From: Rana temporaria
Taxonomy: Eukaryota; Chordata; Amphibia; Anura; Ranidae
Direction of reading: 5' to 3'
Length of the DNA stretch: 64,000 nt
NCBI RefSeq assembly: GCF_905171775.1
Contig: NC_053499.1
Location: 84,841,169-84,905,168 of the forward strand
How positions within the stretch are numbered: the stretch's first letter is position 1; each line of letters starts with the position of its first letter. Made by a program: the position numbers and the translations under genes. A model generated the notes under the pieces. It was given only the letters and a program-made list of their open reading frames with translations, ran no database searches and was not told the DNA's origin. Of the stretch, positions 31,480 through 43,615 are shown piece after piece.

Positions 31480-33149
31480 TCCTGATCCGACGAAGGAGTC
31501 TGGGTAACAGCTGCAACGGCGGGAAGGCATAAATCAGGAAAAAACGGTGCCAAGTACCAGAGCGTCCGTCCCGCAAGCCCATGGGTCCCTTGTCCGGGAA
31601 ACAAACTTGGGCAACTTTGTGTTTAATCTTGATGCCATCAGGTCCACATCCGGAATACCCCATCTCTGGCAGATGGTCCGGAAAACCTCGGGGTGGAGAG
31701 ACCACTCCCCCGGGAACAATTGCCGACGGCTGAGATAATCTGCTTGCCAATTCTCTATGCTGGGAATAAATACTGCTGACAGAAACGGTATGTGGGCTTC
31801 TGCCCAAATAAAGATCTGATCCACCTCCTTCTTGGCTGACCGACTCCTCGTGCCACCCTGGTGGTTTATGTATGCCACGGCCGTGGCATTGTCCGACTGT
31901 ACCCTGACCGGGTTGCCTTGCAATCTGGTCGTCCAAGCCCTTAGTGCCAAACGAACTGCTCAAATCTCCAGGAGATTGATAGGCAGGAGACTTTCCGAGT
32001 TTAACCATACTCCATGCTGGGATAAGTCCCCCAGGATCGCCAACCAACCTGTTAGGTTGGCATCCGTCGTCACTACCTTCCAAGCTACTGGATTGAAGGA
32101 TTTTCCCTTTCTCAGGTTTTGGGGTGTTAACCACCAGCAGAGGCTCCCCCTGACTGACGGGGTGAGCGCCATGGGACAATCCAAGGACTGAATCTTTCGG
32201 TTCCATTTCGACAGGATCGCCTTTTGTAATCTCCTTGAGTGGAATTGAGCATAGGGCACCGCCTCGAAGGTTGCCACCATTTTCCCTAATAGTTGCATGC
32301 AGAGCCGAACAGTTGGCTTTTGCCTGCTTAGCAACAATTGTATAATCAACCTTAGGGAATCGATCTTTGCCTGAGGCAAAAAGATTTTTTGCTGGGTTGT
32401 ATCGAGGCGTAAGCCTAGGTATTCCAGGCTCGTGGTTGGTTGCAGGGCAGATTTGGCCCTGTTTATTACCCAACCTAAGGCCTCTAAATATCGAACGGTG
32501 GTTTGGACTGCTCACTCCAAGCTGGGGGCTGAGTGATCTATCAGCAACAGGTCGTCCAGATATGCCAGAATTAGGATTCCACGGGTTCTTAAATTGGCCA
32601 ATAATGGAGCCAGGATCTTTGTGAAGACCCTTGGGGCTGTGGCCAGACCGAACGGAGGTGCCACAAATTGAAAATGGTGCTGACCCACCACGAACCGCAA
32701 GAATTTGTGGTGACCTGGGTATATCGGGACACAGAGGTATGCGTCTTTGATATCTATGGACGCTAGAAAATCTCCCCCATGCAGAGATGCGGCTACCGAA
32801 CGAATGGATTCCATCCGAAAGGTCTGAACGACCAGGAATTTGTTTAAGCGTTTTAGGTCTAAAATCGCCATTTGGCTTTGGGATTATGAACAAATTTGAG
32901 TAAAATCCCAGACCTCGTTCCTGAGTGGGTACCCGCACAATTACCCCTTGGGCCAAGAGACGGTCTAGGGATGCCAAAAGAGAGGCCCTCTTTCCTGGGT
33001 CGCTTGGCACATTTGACCTCAGAAAGTGAGGCGGGGGTATCTCCCAAAACTCCAGCCGGTAACCCGAAGCCACCGTGGAGAGAACCCACTTGTCGGGGAC
33101 TCCCTTCTACCAGATTTCTGAAAATAGCTGGAGTCTTCCCCCCACCCAA
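31480..33149 (-). pseudogene. DIRS reverse transcriptase and RNase H
   Basis: It copies element RNA to DNA. RT blocks: FYSNLFIIPKPNGDFRP (about 32900), LDLKRLNKFL, ASIDIKDAYLCVPI, PFGLATAPRVFTK and the catalytic LAYLDDLLL (about 32550). Linker to 31960, then RNase H with VQSDNATAVAYINHQGG (about 31880) and ENWQADYLSRR (about 31740), and a C-terminal RDPWACGTDALVL block. Lesions: a frame change near 32880, a stop near 32512 and a stop near 31960. A different frame stays open for 546 codons but matches the family only at its two ends. Confidence 0.88.
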
Positions 33150-33167
33150 GAGGATGGGGGCGCCCCT

Positions 33168-33638
33168 TCACAAGGACATCCACAGCTTCTCAGCTTGGGA
33201 AGCTGAAAAAGGTTCCTCAAAGGTAGATTCTTCTGAATCTTTTCCTTCCAGGTCCTCCCCACGATCCCCTAGGAAATCCATTTCATCGGAGGAAAGGCTA
33301 TCCAAACTCTGGGACCGTAATTTAGGGGAAGGCGATCTAGTCCATTTCCTCTCGGGAAGAGAAGCAGCAATCAAGGTTGCCAATCTCTCTTCCAATCCCC
33401 CCAAGGTGGTAGCCAGGACCTCTTTTGTAACAAACACAGGGGCTGGCTGAACAGGGCCTGCTACAGCACCAGGTAAATCCACCGGCTCTACCCGGACGCT
33501 ACACTCTGGTTTTCCAGGGGAGAGAGGTGCTGCTGAGGCCTGGCCCAGATCCTCTGAGCCCGATGGGGATCCCCTAGGTTTCTTTGCGGTTTTTGACGCC
33601 TTAGCAGAGTCTGCCCCCTTTTGCAGCCATTTGCACAA
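33168..33638 (-). pseudogene. DIRS gag-like protein (partial)
   Basis: A Ser/Pro/Glu-rich 156-residue frame just upstream of RT on the same strand, with VTKEVLATTLGGLEERLATL and a basic/acidic C-terminus. No catalytic motif. The position and composition fit the DIRS first ORF; the sequence itself is poorly conserved in the family. The frame is open, but its upstream part is unclear. Confidence 0.6.
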
Positions 33639-34605
33639 ACCTGAGGTACTCCTCTGTGTTCAATACAGATCGAGCAGAAATCTTAGGCCACAATAAAGTC
33701 TTCCCTTATGTAGTGAAAAACAACTACTTAGGAATAGTTGTGGAGCTGCCTATGGGCTGAAGCTTCCACCAAAAAACTGGAACTAGTGTGACCTGTTTTG
33801 GGGGAGGAGGCTAAAGGCAGGTACTACCAAATAATGTGTCCAGACTTGGGCTCTCAGCCCCTGAACAGGTGCACATAGGGTACCTGGGTCCACCAAACCT
33901 GAACACTCCTGAGGAGTAAAAGGCGCCGACAGCCTCCAGAACCGCGCGCTCTGTGTCTCCTCCACTACCGCCGTCCACCGGCGTTGTGCCTCTGTTGTAT
34001 ACAGGAAGTCTGAAGAGACGCTGCACGCTGCCTTGCTCCGCCCACCCCCGCCGCGTCACGCCGCTCCATGCCTATTAAACACGTTCACGCGCACGAGCGT
34101 GAACGCGCGGTTAGCGGCGAGCCGACTGAGGGGGAGCAGCAGCCAGGGATGGAGACCGCGCTGCAGGGGGGACCCGAGGAACACCCAGGCCGACCAAAGT
34201 CTTCAGGCCAGTAAGCTTTTTACCTGCTTCACCACCATAATGCACCCTGTACCTGTTAGCCCAACAGACCACTAGAACCAGCCAGGGGAGAAGTATGGGT
34301 TACAAAAAAAACCCATCCTGTCTCAACAGACATAGTGGTGAATATGCCCATGTATAGCAGCATAACATAGGCTTACCCATAGTCCCCTTTATGGAGAACC
34401 TGCTGACGGACCAAGTCCCACAGACCCTCCACTTACCTGCCCACGCTGCAGTGTATTGCCAAAGCAAGAGGCCCAGCCTTCACCCTTCACCGTGGGCTTT
34501 GTCAGCGACCTTCAGGGACTCGGGTCCATAGCAGGTCACCTCTCCCCTGGACCTATACAGCATCCTGGCAGCAGTTAAAACATTTGGTCCCTTAAACTGA
34601 CCAAT
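33639..34605 (-). other. DIRS 5' region next to the gypsy insertion
   Basis: No recognisable protein. In the minus direction it would precede gag. Its continuation lies at 50020-50372. A short GC-rich hairpin (CACGTTCACGCGCACGAGCGTGAACGCG, in pieces, 34081-34107) is visible. Confidence 0.5.
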
Positions 34606-35299
34606 TGTCAAGAACGTAACTTACCAAGGCCGAGATGCCAAGGGCGGCTCACCTTTGCAACCCGGCGCGATCCGCCCCCTGGATTTGGGACAGAGGGAAG
34701 GACGCACCGGGAGGCACCGGGACAAGTAGCAGGTGGAGATCCGATGCAAGGACGGGAACCGGATAGCGGTAGCTCATAGGGAACTTGAAAGAGTTGAACA
34801 GGAAACAGTCCAGCAATGAGGTGCCCACACAGGAACAAGGCTGAAGAGTAATCCAAGGAACAAGCCGGGGTCTGGGGCTGGAGCAGGCAGGGTATCCAAA
34901 ATTCAAAGCCAGAGGTCAGGGGTTAGAGAGATCAGACAGTCCAAAGTTCAAGCCGGGGTCAAAGGGTTAAAGAGAGCAACAATCCAGAGAGCAAGCCAAG
35001 GGTCAGGTAAACAGGATATCCACAGATATGTTTAGCAGCAAGGTACTCCAAAAGCTGGTATGAACCAGCAACTTGAAAGGAGGAAGGGGCTGGTTTAAAT
35101 AGGCCTCTCAAGCCTCTGATTGGCCCAAGGTGGAACGAGCCTGTGCGCGCCCGTGTGTGCACCCGTGCGCGCGCCCGCGCCTGTGCACACGGCGCCCGGT
35201 CACGCCGCGCATGCGCGCGCGCACCAGCGGCGCCCGCAACAGCGCTGGCCTGCCGTGAAGCTGAGGAGTTCGGGTCTGCGTAGGATTGGTGCCCTGACA
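34606..35299 (-). repeat. gypsy 3' LTR (694 bp)
   Basis: Bounded by TGT...ACA and repeated at 41088-50019 with roughly 95% identity by eye over the compared blocks. The coding strand is minus, so this is the 3' LTR. A CpG- and GCGC-rich block lies near 35135-35235. No perfect target duplication is seen (CCAAT on one side, GTAAT on the other). Confidence 0.92.
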
Positions 35300-35318
35300 G
35301 TGCCCCCCCCCAAGGGGC
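35300..35318 (-). promoter_or_regulatory. gypsy polypurine tract
   Basis: On the minus strand CCTTGGGGGGGGGGCAC immediately precedes the 3' LTR, the expected primer site for plus-strand DNA synthesis. Confidence 0.75.
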
Positions 35319-35319
35319 A

Positions 35320-36895
35320 GACTCCGGATGCCAAAACTGTCCATTAACTCTGGATGTTCCTGGTGAAAGGTTCGGATCAAGCGGGGAGCGTGTAGATTCC
35401 TGGAAGGCTCCCAGGAGTTGTCTTCCGGAGGGTAACCTTTCCATTAAACTAAATACTGGAGTTGCCTCCCCCTTTTTCTGCAGCCCAGGATAGTCTCCAC
35501 CTCGAACTCTCTTTCCCCCAGAACCTCTACTGGCGGAGGCAGAAGCTCCTCTCTCACAGGGTATGGGTTTAGAGAAACTGGTTTGAGTAACGAGGCGTGA
35601 AAGACCGGGTGGATCCTGTAAGATTCAGGCAGAGCCAACTCAAAAGCCACGGGGTTAATTTTCCTCTTGATCTTGAACGGACCGATAAACCTGGGACCCA
35701 ATTTCCGTGAAGGGATTGGTAGTTTGAGATTAGTGGCGGACAGCCAGACCCTTTCCCCAACTTCAAAGGCCGGACACTCCCTCCTCCCCTTGTCATAGAA
35801 TTTCTTAAAACTCTCTTGAGCCTGCTGCATGCCCTCCTGAAGTTTTTGAAAATTCTGTTGGATGGAGACTAAGTGCTCCTGAACCGCTGGGACAGATGAT
35901 TCAGGGATGGAGTCCGGAAGAAAAGATGGATGGTAGCCGAAGTTGGCCCAGAATGGGGTTTGATTAGTAGAGGCATGTACTGAGTTGTTATAGGCAAATT
36001 CTGCCGACGGCAATAAGGATACCCAATCGTTTTGAGATACTGAGCAGAAGCAGCGGAGATATTTCTCCAAGGTTTGGTTGGTCCTTTCTGTTTGACCGTT
36101 GGATTGCGGATGATAGGCAGAGGATAAGCAAACTTTGATCTCCAGCGATTTGCAGAGCTCCCTCCAAAATTTCGACGTAAATTGCACCCCTCTGTCGGAC
36201 ACAATACTCTTGGGTACTCCATGCAGTCTTACTATCTCCTTCAGGAAGATTTTGGCTGTATCTGCCGCAGAGGGTGTGCCAATCATGGGCAAAAAGTGAG
36301 CCAGTTTAGACAGGCGGTCCACAACGACTAGAATTGTAGTGAAGCCCTCAGATGGAGGCAGATCCACAATAAAGTCCATGGAAACCCCTGACCATGGGCG
36401 CTCCGGGATGGGAAGAGGTTTTAGTAAGCCCCAGGACTTGGTATTTGGGCCCTTGCAATGCTGGCAGCGGGAACAAGATGAAACATATCTCTTACAGTCT
36501 TGCCTCCATTTCGGCCACCAGAAAGAGTGGCCGACTAATTCCAGGGTCTTTCGAGATCCGAAGTGGCCTGCAAATTTATGGTCATGGAATGTACTCAGTA
36601 CTAATTGCCTAGTTTCTGCTGGCACAAAAATCTTACCCCTTGACCACAGCAAGTCGTCCCGTTCTTCCAGAGGAGAGATGGCTTGGTCGGGACACTGTCT
36701 TGAAGCAAGTTTAAGGGAGTTTAGCAAATCTGTTTGAGAAACCAAAAAAAAATTCTGAGAGGTTAACACAGTACTAGGTTCCAATGGCATAGAATTGTCC
36801 GTAAACATTCTGGACAGGGCGTCTGCTTTCCCGTTCTTTGAGCCAGGTCTGTAAGTGATATGAAAATTAAAACGTGTGAAAAAGAGAGCCCAACG
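35320..36895 (-). pseudogene. gypsy integrase with chromodomain
   Basis: The integrase of a Ty3/gypsy chromovirus, which joins element DNA to chromatin. After the RNase H end (DALSR region near 36815) come the zinc-binding HHCC block (HDHKFAGH ... CSRCQHC, about 36560-36450), the catalytic core with SMDFIVDLPP (Asp), IVSDRGVQF (Asp) and HPQSNGQTERTNQ (Glu), the GPY-type end (GPFKIKRKINPVAFEL), HPVFHASLLKP, and a chromodomain whose WKGYPPEDNSWEP follows one in-frame stop (35444-35446). A stop and a frame change near 36810-36930 separate it from RNase H. Confidence 0.9.
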
Positions 36896-37698
36896 GGCCT
36901 GTCTAGGTCTTAGTCTTTTGGCAGATCGAAGGTACTCCTAGTTTTTATGGTCAGTGAAAATTAGAATAGGATGGAGCGCTCCTTCCAACAAATACCTCCA
37001 TTCTTCTAATGCGAATTTAATGGCAAGGAGTTCTCGGTCCCCAACATCATAATTCCTTTCTGGAGGAGTCAACTTCCGGGATGCGTAGGCCACAGGGTAT
37101 AGTAAAGCTTTAGGACCCTGTCTCTGGGACAGGATAGCGCCAGTGGCCGTCTCGGAGGCATCAACCTCCAGAATGAAGGGTAGGACTGTGTCTGGGTGCT
37201 GTAAAACAGGTGCGGAAGAGAAAACTGCCTTAAGTTTTGCAAATGCTTCCTGTGCTTTCTGGGACCAATGAAAATGACAGCCCTGGTGGGTCAACTCGGT
37301 GATGGGGGCCACAATTGAAGAAAAACCAACAATGAATCTCTGGTAAAAATTGGCGAAGCCAATAAATCGTTGTACTTATCGGTCGTGGGTGGCCAGTCCT
37401 GGACTGCCTTAACTTTTTGTGGGTCCATAGCTATTCCGTTGGTAGAGATGATAAATCCTAGGAATTGAACCATGGTGTTTTCAAAAACACATTTCTCGGC
37501 CTTGAGGTATAACTTATGTTCCCTGAGGATGGCTAGTACCCTCTTGACGTGGTTTCGGTGTAGCTCCAAAGAGGCTGAAAAAATGAGAATGTCGTCTAAA
37601 TAGACAACCAGGAAATCATCTAAGTACTGGCGGAAAATGTCATTAACCAGGTGCTGGAAAGTGGCAGGGGCATTGCAGAGGCCAAAGGGCATCACCAA
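36896..37698 (-). pseudogene. gypsy RT C-terminus and RNase H
   Basis: It starts with MPFGLCNAPATFQ directly at the MITE insertion, then the catalytic VVYLDDILIFS (37600-37580). A frame change near 37370-37320 follows. RNase H is recognised by FILEVDASETATGAILSQ (37180) and YDVGDRELLAIKFAL (37050). A stop falls at 36938. It is the direct continuation of the RT N-terminus at 39146. Confidence 0.9.
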
Positions 37699-39137
37699 TA
37701 GTGTTGAGCAGAATACGCCATATTCGATTTCGCGATATATCTCGAATATATAGTCGAATATTCGAGATATATTCGCTAAATTCGAATATTCGTGATATTT
37801 TATCGAAATGAAATGATTGCGAATTTTCGCTATTGCGAATGCGAAAATAATTGCGAATTTTCGATAACTGCGGTAGGAGCACTCTGATTGGCTCAGAATA
37901 TTCTTGATATTTTTTTGAAATTTCGCAAAATGCGAATGCGATATTTACTGCGCAATTTCGACAAATGCTGTAGGAGCACTCTGATTGGCTCAGAATATTC
38001 TTGATATTTTTTCGAAATTTCGCAAAATGCGAATGCGATATTTACTGCGCAATTTCGACAAATGCTGTAGGAGCACTCTGATTGGCTCAGAATATTCTTG
38101 ATATTTTACAATACAAAATAATTGCGAATATTCGGCAAATGCTGAAGGAGCACTCTGATTGGCTCAGAATATTCTTGATATTTTACAATACAAAATAATT
38201 GCGAATATTCGGCAAATGCGGAAGGAGCACTCTGATTGGCTCAGAATATTCTTGATATTTTACAATACAAAATAATTGCGAATATTCGACAAATGCGGAA
38301 GGAGCACTCTGATTGGCTCAGAATATTCGTGATATTTTACAATAGAAAATAAAAAGTGTTTTGCATTGGTGGTGATTCTTTACTCTATCCATCTGTCACA
38401 GCCGTTTGTCAATCAAACACCTTGAAGATTGAACACGTTCATGCTGCATGCTTTGGACTTTTTTTCACTTCACATATCAAAGACATTTTTATGAAAGATT
38501 ATTTTTCTATTATTGGGACTATATTTCTTTATATATTTGTTTCACTGTGTATTTCACAAGTTATTTGCGCTTGCTTATTTTATAATTTGCCCACATGTCT
38601 TGTCACTAGACATATTTTTTATTCTTGTAGAGCGACTCCATTTTCTGTCTTGTATTAATTTATGTTGTATAACATTTTTGAGTTGCTGCTGTATTCTCCC
38701 CTTTTTTTAAGGTATGCGCAATTTTTTCCTTCTTACAAAAAAAAATAATATCAAACATACAAATATTCATAACAGAAACATACACAAAGCCCCCCCCCCC
38801 TTTTGCATCAGAGACAATCAGAGTTCTCCTACCACAGTTATCGAAAATTCGCAATCATTTTCGCATTCGCATTAGCGAAAATTCACAATTTTTTTTTTTT
38901 ATATTCGGCAACATAAAAGGATCGCCTCAGCTTAGCTACTCGGCCCAGGGTCTCTAATCATACCAGCAATGCTTTTAGACGTCGATAGGATGTGATCTGT
39001 TTTAAAAATAAAATTGAAAAAATGTGAATATTCGGAATAGCGAATATTCACCGCGAAATTCGAAATATATCGCGAATACTCGAATATGCCATATTCGAGC
39101 CGAATATTCGCAATACGAATATTCGTGAGCAACACTA
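37699..39137. mobile_element. 1.44-kb hAT MITE in gypsy RT
   Basis: ATCACCAA at 37691-37698 and 39138-39145 flanks the ends TAGTGTTGAGC and GAGCAACACTA. Subterminal ATATTCG/CGAATAT runs form long hairpins. The interior has five or six tandem copies (37876-38345) around GGAGCACTCTGATTGGCTCA. An inverted near-identical copy lies at 54506-55874. Confidence 0.93.
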
Positions 39138-39145
39138 ATCACCAA

Positions 39146-41057
39146 GTACTCAAAATGCCCGAATCTGGATCTGAAGGCGGTCTTCCATTCATCCCCCGCC
39201 CTGATTCGGATAAGGTTATAAGCTCCCCGGAGATCTAATTTGGAGAAGACTTGGGCTGCACGGAAACGTTGGAATAAATCCGGGATGAGAGGTAGTGGGT
39301 ATCTATTCTTTATAGTAATTTCATTTAATTCTCGGTAGTCGATGCACGGTCTGAGGGAGCCATCCTTTTTCCCAACAAAGAAGATCCCCGCCCCAGCTGG
39401 AGAAGAGGAAGGGCGAATAAACTTTTTGTCAAGGTTTTCGTCGATATAAGCCTTGAGGGCTACTAGCTCCGTCTCCGACAAGGGGAAGATACGACCAAAT
39501 GGGATCTTGGAGCCGGGCAGAAGGTTGATAGGACAGTCGTATGGTCTATGTGGGGGAAGGCGGTCGGCCTGTTGTTTGTCAAAAACATCTTTAAACTCAG
39601 AGTAGACGGAAGGGACGTGAAGAAGGTCGTCTGGTGCAGCAGTTATGGTAGAGCAAGAGGCTTTGACGGGCCGAAGGCAGTGCTGAGAGCAGTATGAGGA
39701 AGAAAACTTAACTTCTCTTTTGCACCAGTCGATACAGGGTTGGTGAACCTGCAGCCACGGAAGTCCCAAGATGATGGGGAACATTGGGGATGGTATGAGG
39801 TCTAGGCAGAGAAATTCTTGATGACCGGTGTCAGAGGTAGTGAAAATAGGTAAAGTCTCCTGGGTGACCAATCCGGAACGTGGAAGGGAGCCATCCGCCA
39901 GATGAATCTGCAGGTGGGAGTCTTTGGAACGGTAGGGAACATGTAGCTTCTGGGCAAGGGCAGAGTCCAGGAAGCAACTGCATGCTCCAGAGTCAATTAT
40001 GGCTGGTAGCCGGGTTGCCCCCGCCGGGAGCTGCAATGATAGAAAAAGGACAACATAAGTCTGTGGCAGGTTAGTAATGTGAAAACTGAAAGCAGGTGGT
40101 AATTTGGACTTACAGGGTCTCACTGGGCAGGAACGAAGGAAGTGGCCTGCTCCACCGCAGTACAGGCACAGATTGGACTGGCGTCTTCGCTGTCTCTCCT
40201 CGGGAGTGAGAGGAGACCGAACCAGGCCGAGCTGCATGGGCTCGGGGTCAGGAAGAGGGGATACTGACGGAACTGGAGGAGGCGGAGGAGCCGGGGAAAA
40301 TCTTGATGGTGTCCAGTTGGGACGGGTCGCTTGGAAGCGTTCCACCCGTCGTTCCCGCAAGCGTCTATCAAGCTGTGTGGCCGATTGAATCAGAGCTTCA
40401 AGTGAAGTGGGAGGATCGACTCTGGCCAACTCGTCCTTGAGGGACTCTGATAGTCTTTGACGAAATTGATACCTCAAGGCTACCTCGTTCCACCCTGTGT
40501 CTGCTGACCATTTGCGAAACTCTGCAATGTAATCCTCCACAGGCCTCCTCCCCTGGCTTAAGTTGTGGAGCGTGACTTCTGCCGTAGCTGAACGTAACGG
40601 ATCATCATACAACTTGGACATGTGTTCCAGGAAAGAGTCCATAGTGTCCAATATTGGGTTTCTCTGCTCCATCAAGCTATGAGCCCACGCTTGGGGTTCA
40701 TCAGAAAGGAGCGAAATCACGAAGCCTACCTTTACATCTTCAGAGCAGAAAGTTCTAGGTTGTAATGACAAATATAGTAAACAGGCGTTTTTAAAGGCTC
40801 GGAACTTTTTGCGGTCGCCTGAAAACTGCTCAGGTGTAGGGACCCGAGGTTTCAGATGAATCGCAGCCACTACTGGTGCTGCAGACGACTGAGGGGTGAA
40901 TGCCCCCGTGACTGGAGTGGAGGGAGCAGCTGAAGGTCCAGGTGCGACAACCAGTTGTTTGGAGACGGCCATCCATTTGTAGGTATCCTTCTTGTAGTTT
41001 TTGAACGGCATCGGTCAGTGCAGAGACTTGCTGACACAGAGCTTCAAAGGGTGACAA
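39146..41057 (-). pseudogene. gypsy Gag-protease-RT (5' part of polyprotein)
   Basis: The Gag part starts near 41057 (MSPFEALCQQVSALTDAV) and crosses a frameshift at about 40975 into the long frame. The capsid block contains SGDRKKFRAFKNAC and FVISLLSDEPQAWA. A zinc knuckle CLYCGGAGHFLRSCP lies at about 40165. The protease has AIIDSGACSCF (about 40000, the D-S-G site) and ILGLPWLQVH. The RT starts with DGSLRPCIDYRELN (about 39365) and FSKLDLRGAYNLIRI, and is cut at 39145 by the MITE. The frame is open for 600-odd codons apart from the early shift, so this copy is fairly young. Confidence 0.9.
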
Positions 41058-41539
41058 TACGAACCAGACATCTTGGCTGGTTCATATTGTCAAGAGCGTA
41101 ACTTACCAAGGCCGAGATGCCAAGGGCGGCTCACCTTTGCGACCCGGCGCGATCCGCCCCCTGGATTTGGGACAGAGGGAAGGACGCACAGGGAGGCACT
41201 GGGACCAGTAGCAGGTGGAGATCCGATGCAAGGACGGGAACCGGATAGCGGTAGCTTACAGGGAACTTCTGAGAGTTGAACAGGAAACAGTCCAGCAATG
41301 AGGTGCCCACACAGGAACAAGGCTGAAGAGTAATCCAATGAACAAGCCGGGGTCTGGGGCTGGAGCAGGCAGGGTATCCAAAGTTCAAATCCAGAGGTCA
41401 GAGGTTAGAGAGATCAGACAGTCCAAAGTTCAAGCCGGGGTCAAAGGGTTAAAGAGAGCAACAATCCAGAGAGCAAGCCAAGGGTCAGGTAAACAGGATA
41501 TTCACAGATATGTTTAGCAGCAAGGTACTCCAAAATATA

Positions 41540-42343
41540 TATATAAGATGCGCTGATATTAACTTATAAGTGAAAACGTACAAAAAACTAATCAGGGAGA
41601 GACAATCTCCAATTACTGTGAATAAATGTGATAGGTAACACACATAAAACATGAGACAAGTCCTTGACCATGTGCACAGTGATTAATCAAAAAAGTTCCA
41701 ATCAGGAAAAAACATACAATGCCTTCCTTCACTACCTTCCTTCAATGTGAATGCAGATCCCAGCACTTGCCCGCTGCAGTCCGGTGAGCTGACACTCACA
41801 AATAAATATGTATGGGAAAGTAAAGAAAAAACCTCATTGCACAGACATCAACAACAAATGGATAATTCGATCCTAAGTAACAGCAGATGCACTCACGAAT
41901 CCCTGCTTGGTTAAAGCATAAGACGCCGCTCAGAATGCAGTCTCCTCAATTCGATCCGATGGACTCGGATTCGATCGTAGGCTCCTCCCTACGCATTACG
42001 TCACGGGCACGCGACTTAATCATGGGTTACTACGTGGTTGAGGATAGCTTGTGCTTAAATAGCCACCTCGCCGTCAGCGTGTCATTGGAGTGAGCAACAG
42101 GGAAAAAACAAACATCATTGGGGCAGCAAACACTTATACACATAGCGGGATTCTATGTGGGCACAAATGCAGACACAAAGGTGTACATAATTTTAATACA
42201 ATTAATCAAAGACCATAAAATAGTTAAAAACCTATACAATTAGTACATTTAGAAAAGCTGAATAGACCCTCTAGTGGCTGAAAACCAAACTAAACGTATG
42301 GTATCATATAAGACCACAAGCCATATTGGGTGTATTATAAGCG
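41540..42343 (-). repeat. Penelope terminal repeat, inverted copy
   Basis: Reverse complement of 43619-44420 and 48176-48985, including the conserved CGGATTCGATCGTAGGCTCC / CCTACG hairpin (41970-41995). It joins RT sequence abruptly at 42344-42347. Confidence 0.9.
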
Positions 42344-42346
42344 AAA

Positions 42347-43433
42347 ATAATTCTTTGAAAAATTGAATTGTAATCAGAAAAATATAAAGCTTACTTACAC
42401 TATTAGTAATGTAACTATTCAGTTTCTTGATTTGGAGATCACCATGGAGAACCAACAATTGAAAACCAAAACACACTTTAAGCCGGTCCAGAGAAACAGT
42501 TATATACCTGTAGATAGCTGTCATCATGACCCATGGCTTATCAATATACCGAAGGGGCAAATGTTAAGGATTCAAAGAAATTGCTCAGACCCTCAGGTAT
42601 TTCTGGATCAAGCTAAAATGATTGGAACAAAATTTATTGACAAAGGCTACAACAAGGACTTCATACAGGAACAAATATCTAAGGTGTATGAAATCCCACA
42701 TACCTCTTTAATAGAAGACAAAGTCAAACCAAAGAGGCTGGAAAATGAATTACCATTAATTTTAAATTACAATACTCAACATAAGCAACTTGAAGCCATT
42801 ATAAAGAAGCATTGGCCAATATTGAAAGCAGACAGGCAATTACAGGGAATCCTACCCAGTTATCCAAGGGTGGTGTACAGGAGAGCACCAACATTAAGGG
42901 ATTTGGTAGCAAAAAATATTCCTGACCCACCAGTGAGAAATGATCTACTCACCTTTTTTCAAGGAAAAGGATTCTTTCCGTGCAAACAGTGTTTTGCTTG
43001 TAGACAAACCAACTTTAATGGACAAAAATGTTCCAAATTTACATCCACAGTAACAAAGAAGGAATAAGACATAAAGGACCTCATTACCTGTAGGACTGAG
43101 GGGGTAGTTTATGTCTTGGAGTGCTCCTGTTCGCTCCAGTATGTCGGACGCACAAAGCGACCAATGTGGAAGCGGATCAGGGAGCATGTCCAAAATATTC
43201 AGAATGCCTTCCCCAAACACAATGTGTCGCGACATTTTGATTCGTGTCATCACAATAACCCTAAGGAAATGAAATTTTGGGCCATTGCCAAATATACTCC
43301 ACATTGGAGAGGCAGTCACAAAATAAGGGAATTGAGTAAATCTGAGTCTCACTGGATACATGAGATGCAGACCCTATCTCCCAATGGCCTGAACATTGAA
43401 TTTGATTTAAATTGTTTCATTTCTGATTTTTAA
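42347..43433 (+). pseudogene. Penelope RT C-terminus and GIY-YIG endonuclease, copy 1
   Basis: A 5'-truncated copy. RT thumb region (FLDLEITMENQQLKTK, YIPVDSCHHDPWL), a Cys motif CKQCFACRQTNFNGQKC (about 42980), then GIY-YIG: VVYVLECSCSLQYVGRTKRP and KRIREHVQNI (about 43100-43195). The frame runs without shift from 42363 to 43433 except one TAA at 43065-43067, where copy 2 has a Tyr codon. The GIY-YIG core is complete here, unlike copy 2. The endonuclease would nick target DNA for priming. Confidence 0.9.
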
Positions 43434-43615
43434 GTCTTCCCCCTAATTTTAATTATAATATAATATTTTAATATATTAATATGTTTTTTATATTTGATAT
43501 ATTTTAACTATTTTCTTCTGGGTTATATATTGATCTATTGATGGTTTTACTAGTATAAATGCAGTGTAATATGTAGTAATTTAATCTCATTTTAACTGTT
43601 TTAAATAGAATTATT
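43434..43615 (+). other. Penelope 3' untranslated sequence
   Basis: AT-rich sequence between the GIY-YIG stop and the terminal repeat. The equivalent in copy 2 (48072-48170) is shorter. Confidence 0.6.

Noticed and set aside
31433..33073. Open frame of 546 codons through the DIRS RT region (minus)
   Set aside because: Only its first and last parts match DIRS coding. The middle is an alternative frame of the true RT/RNase H, which is recognised by YLDD and the RNase H motifs in other frames.
34606..35299. Inverted terminal structure of a DNA transposon
   Set aside because: The direct repeat at 41088, the polypurine tract and internal gag-pol show that it is an LTR.
41887..42093. 68-residue frame conserved in three Penelope terminal repeats (also 43868-44074 and 48428-48634)
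   Set aside because: The DNA repeat itself is conserved, and the frame runs against the element's coding strand. No evidence of protein-level constraint.
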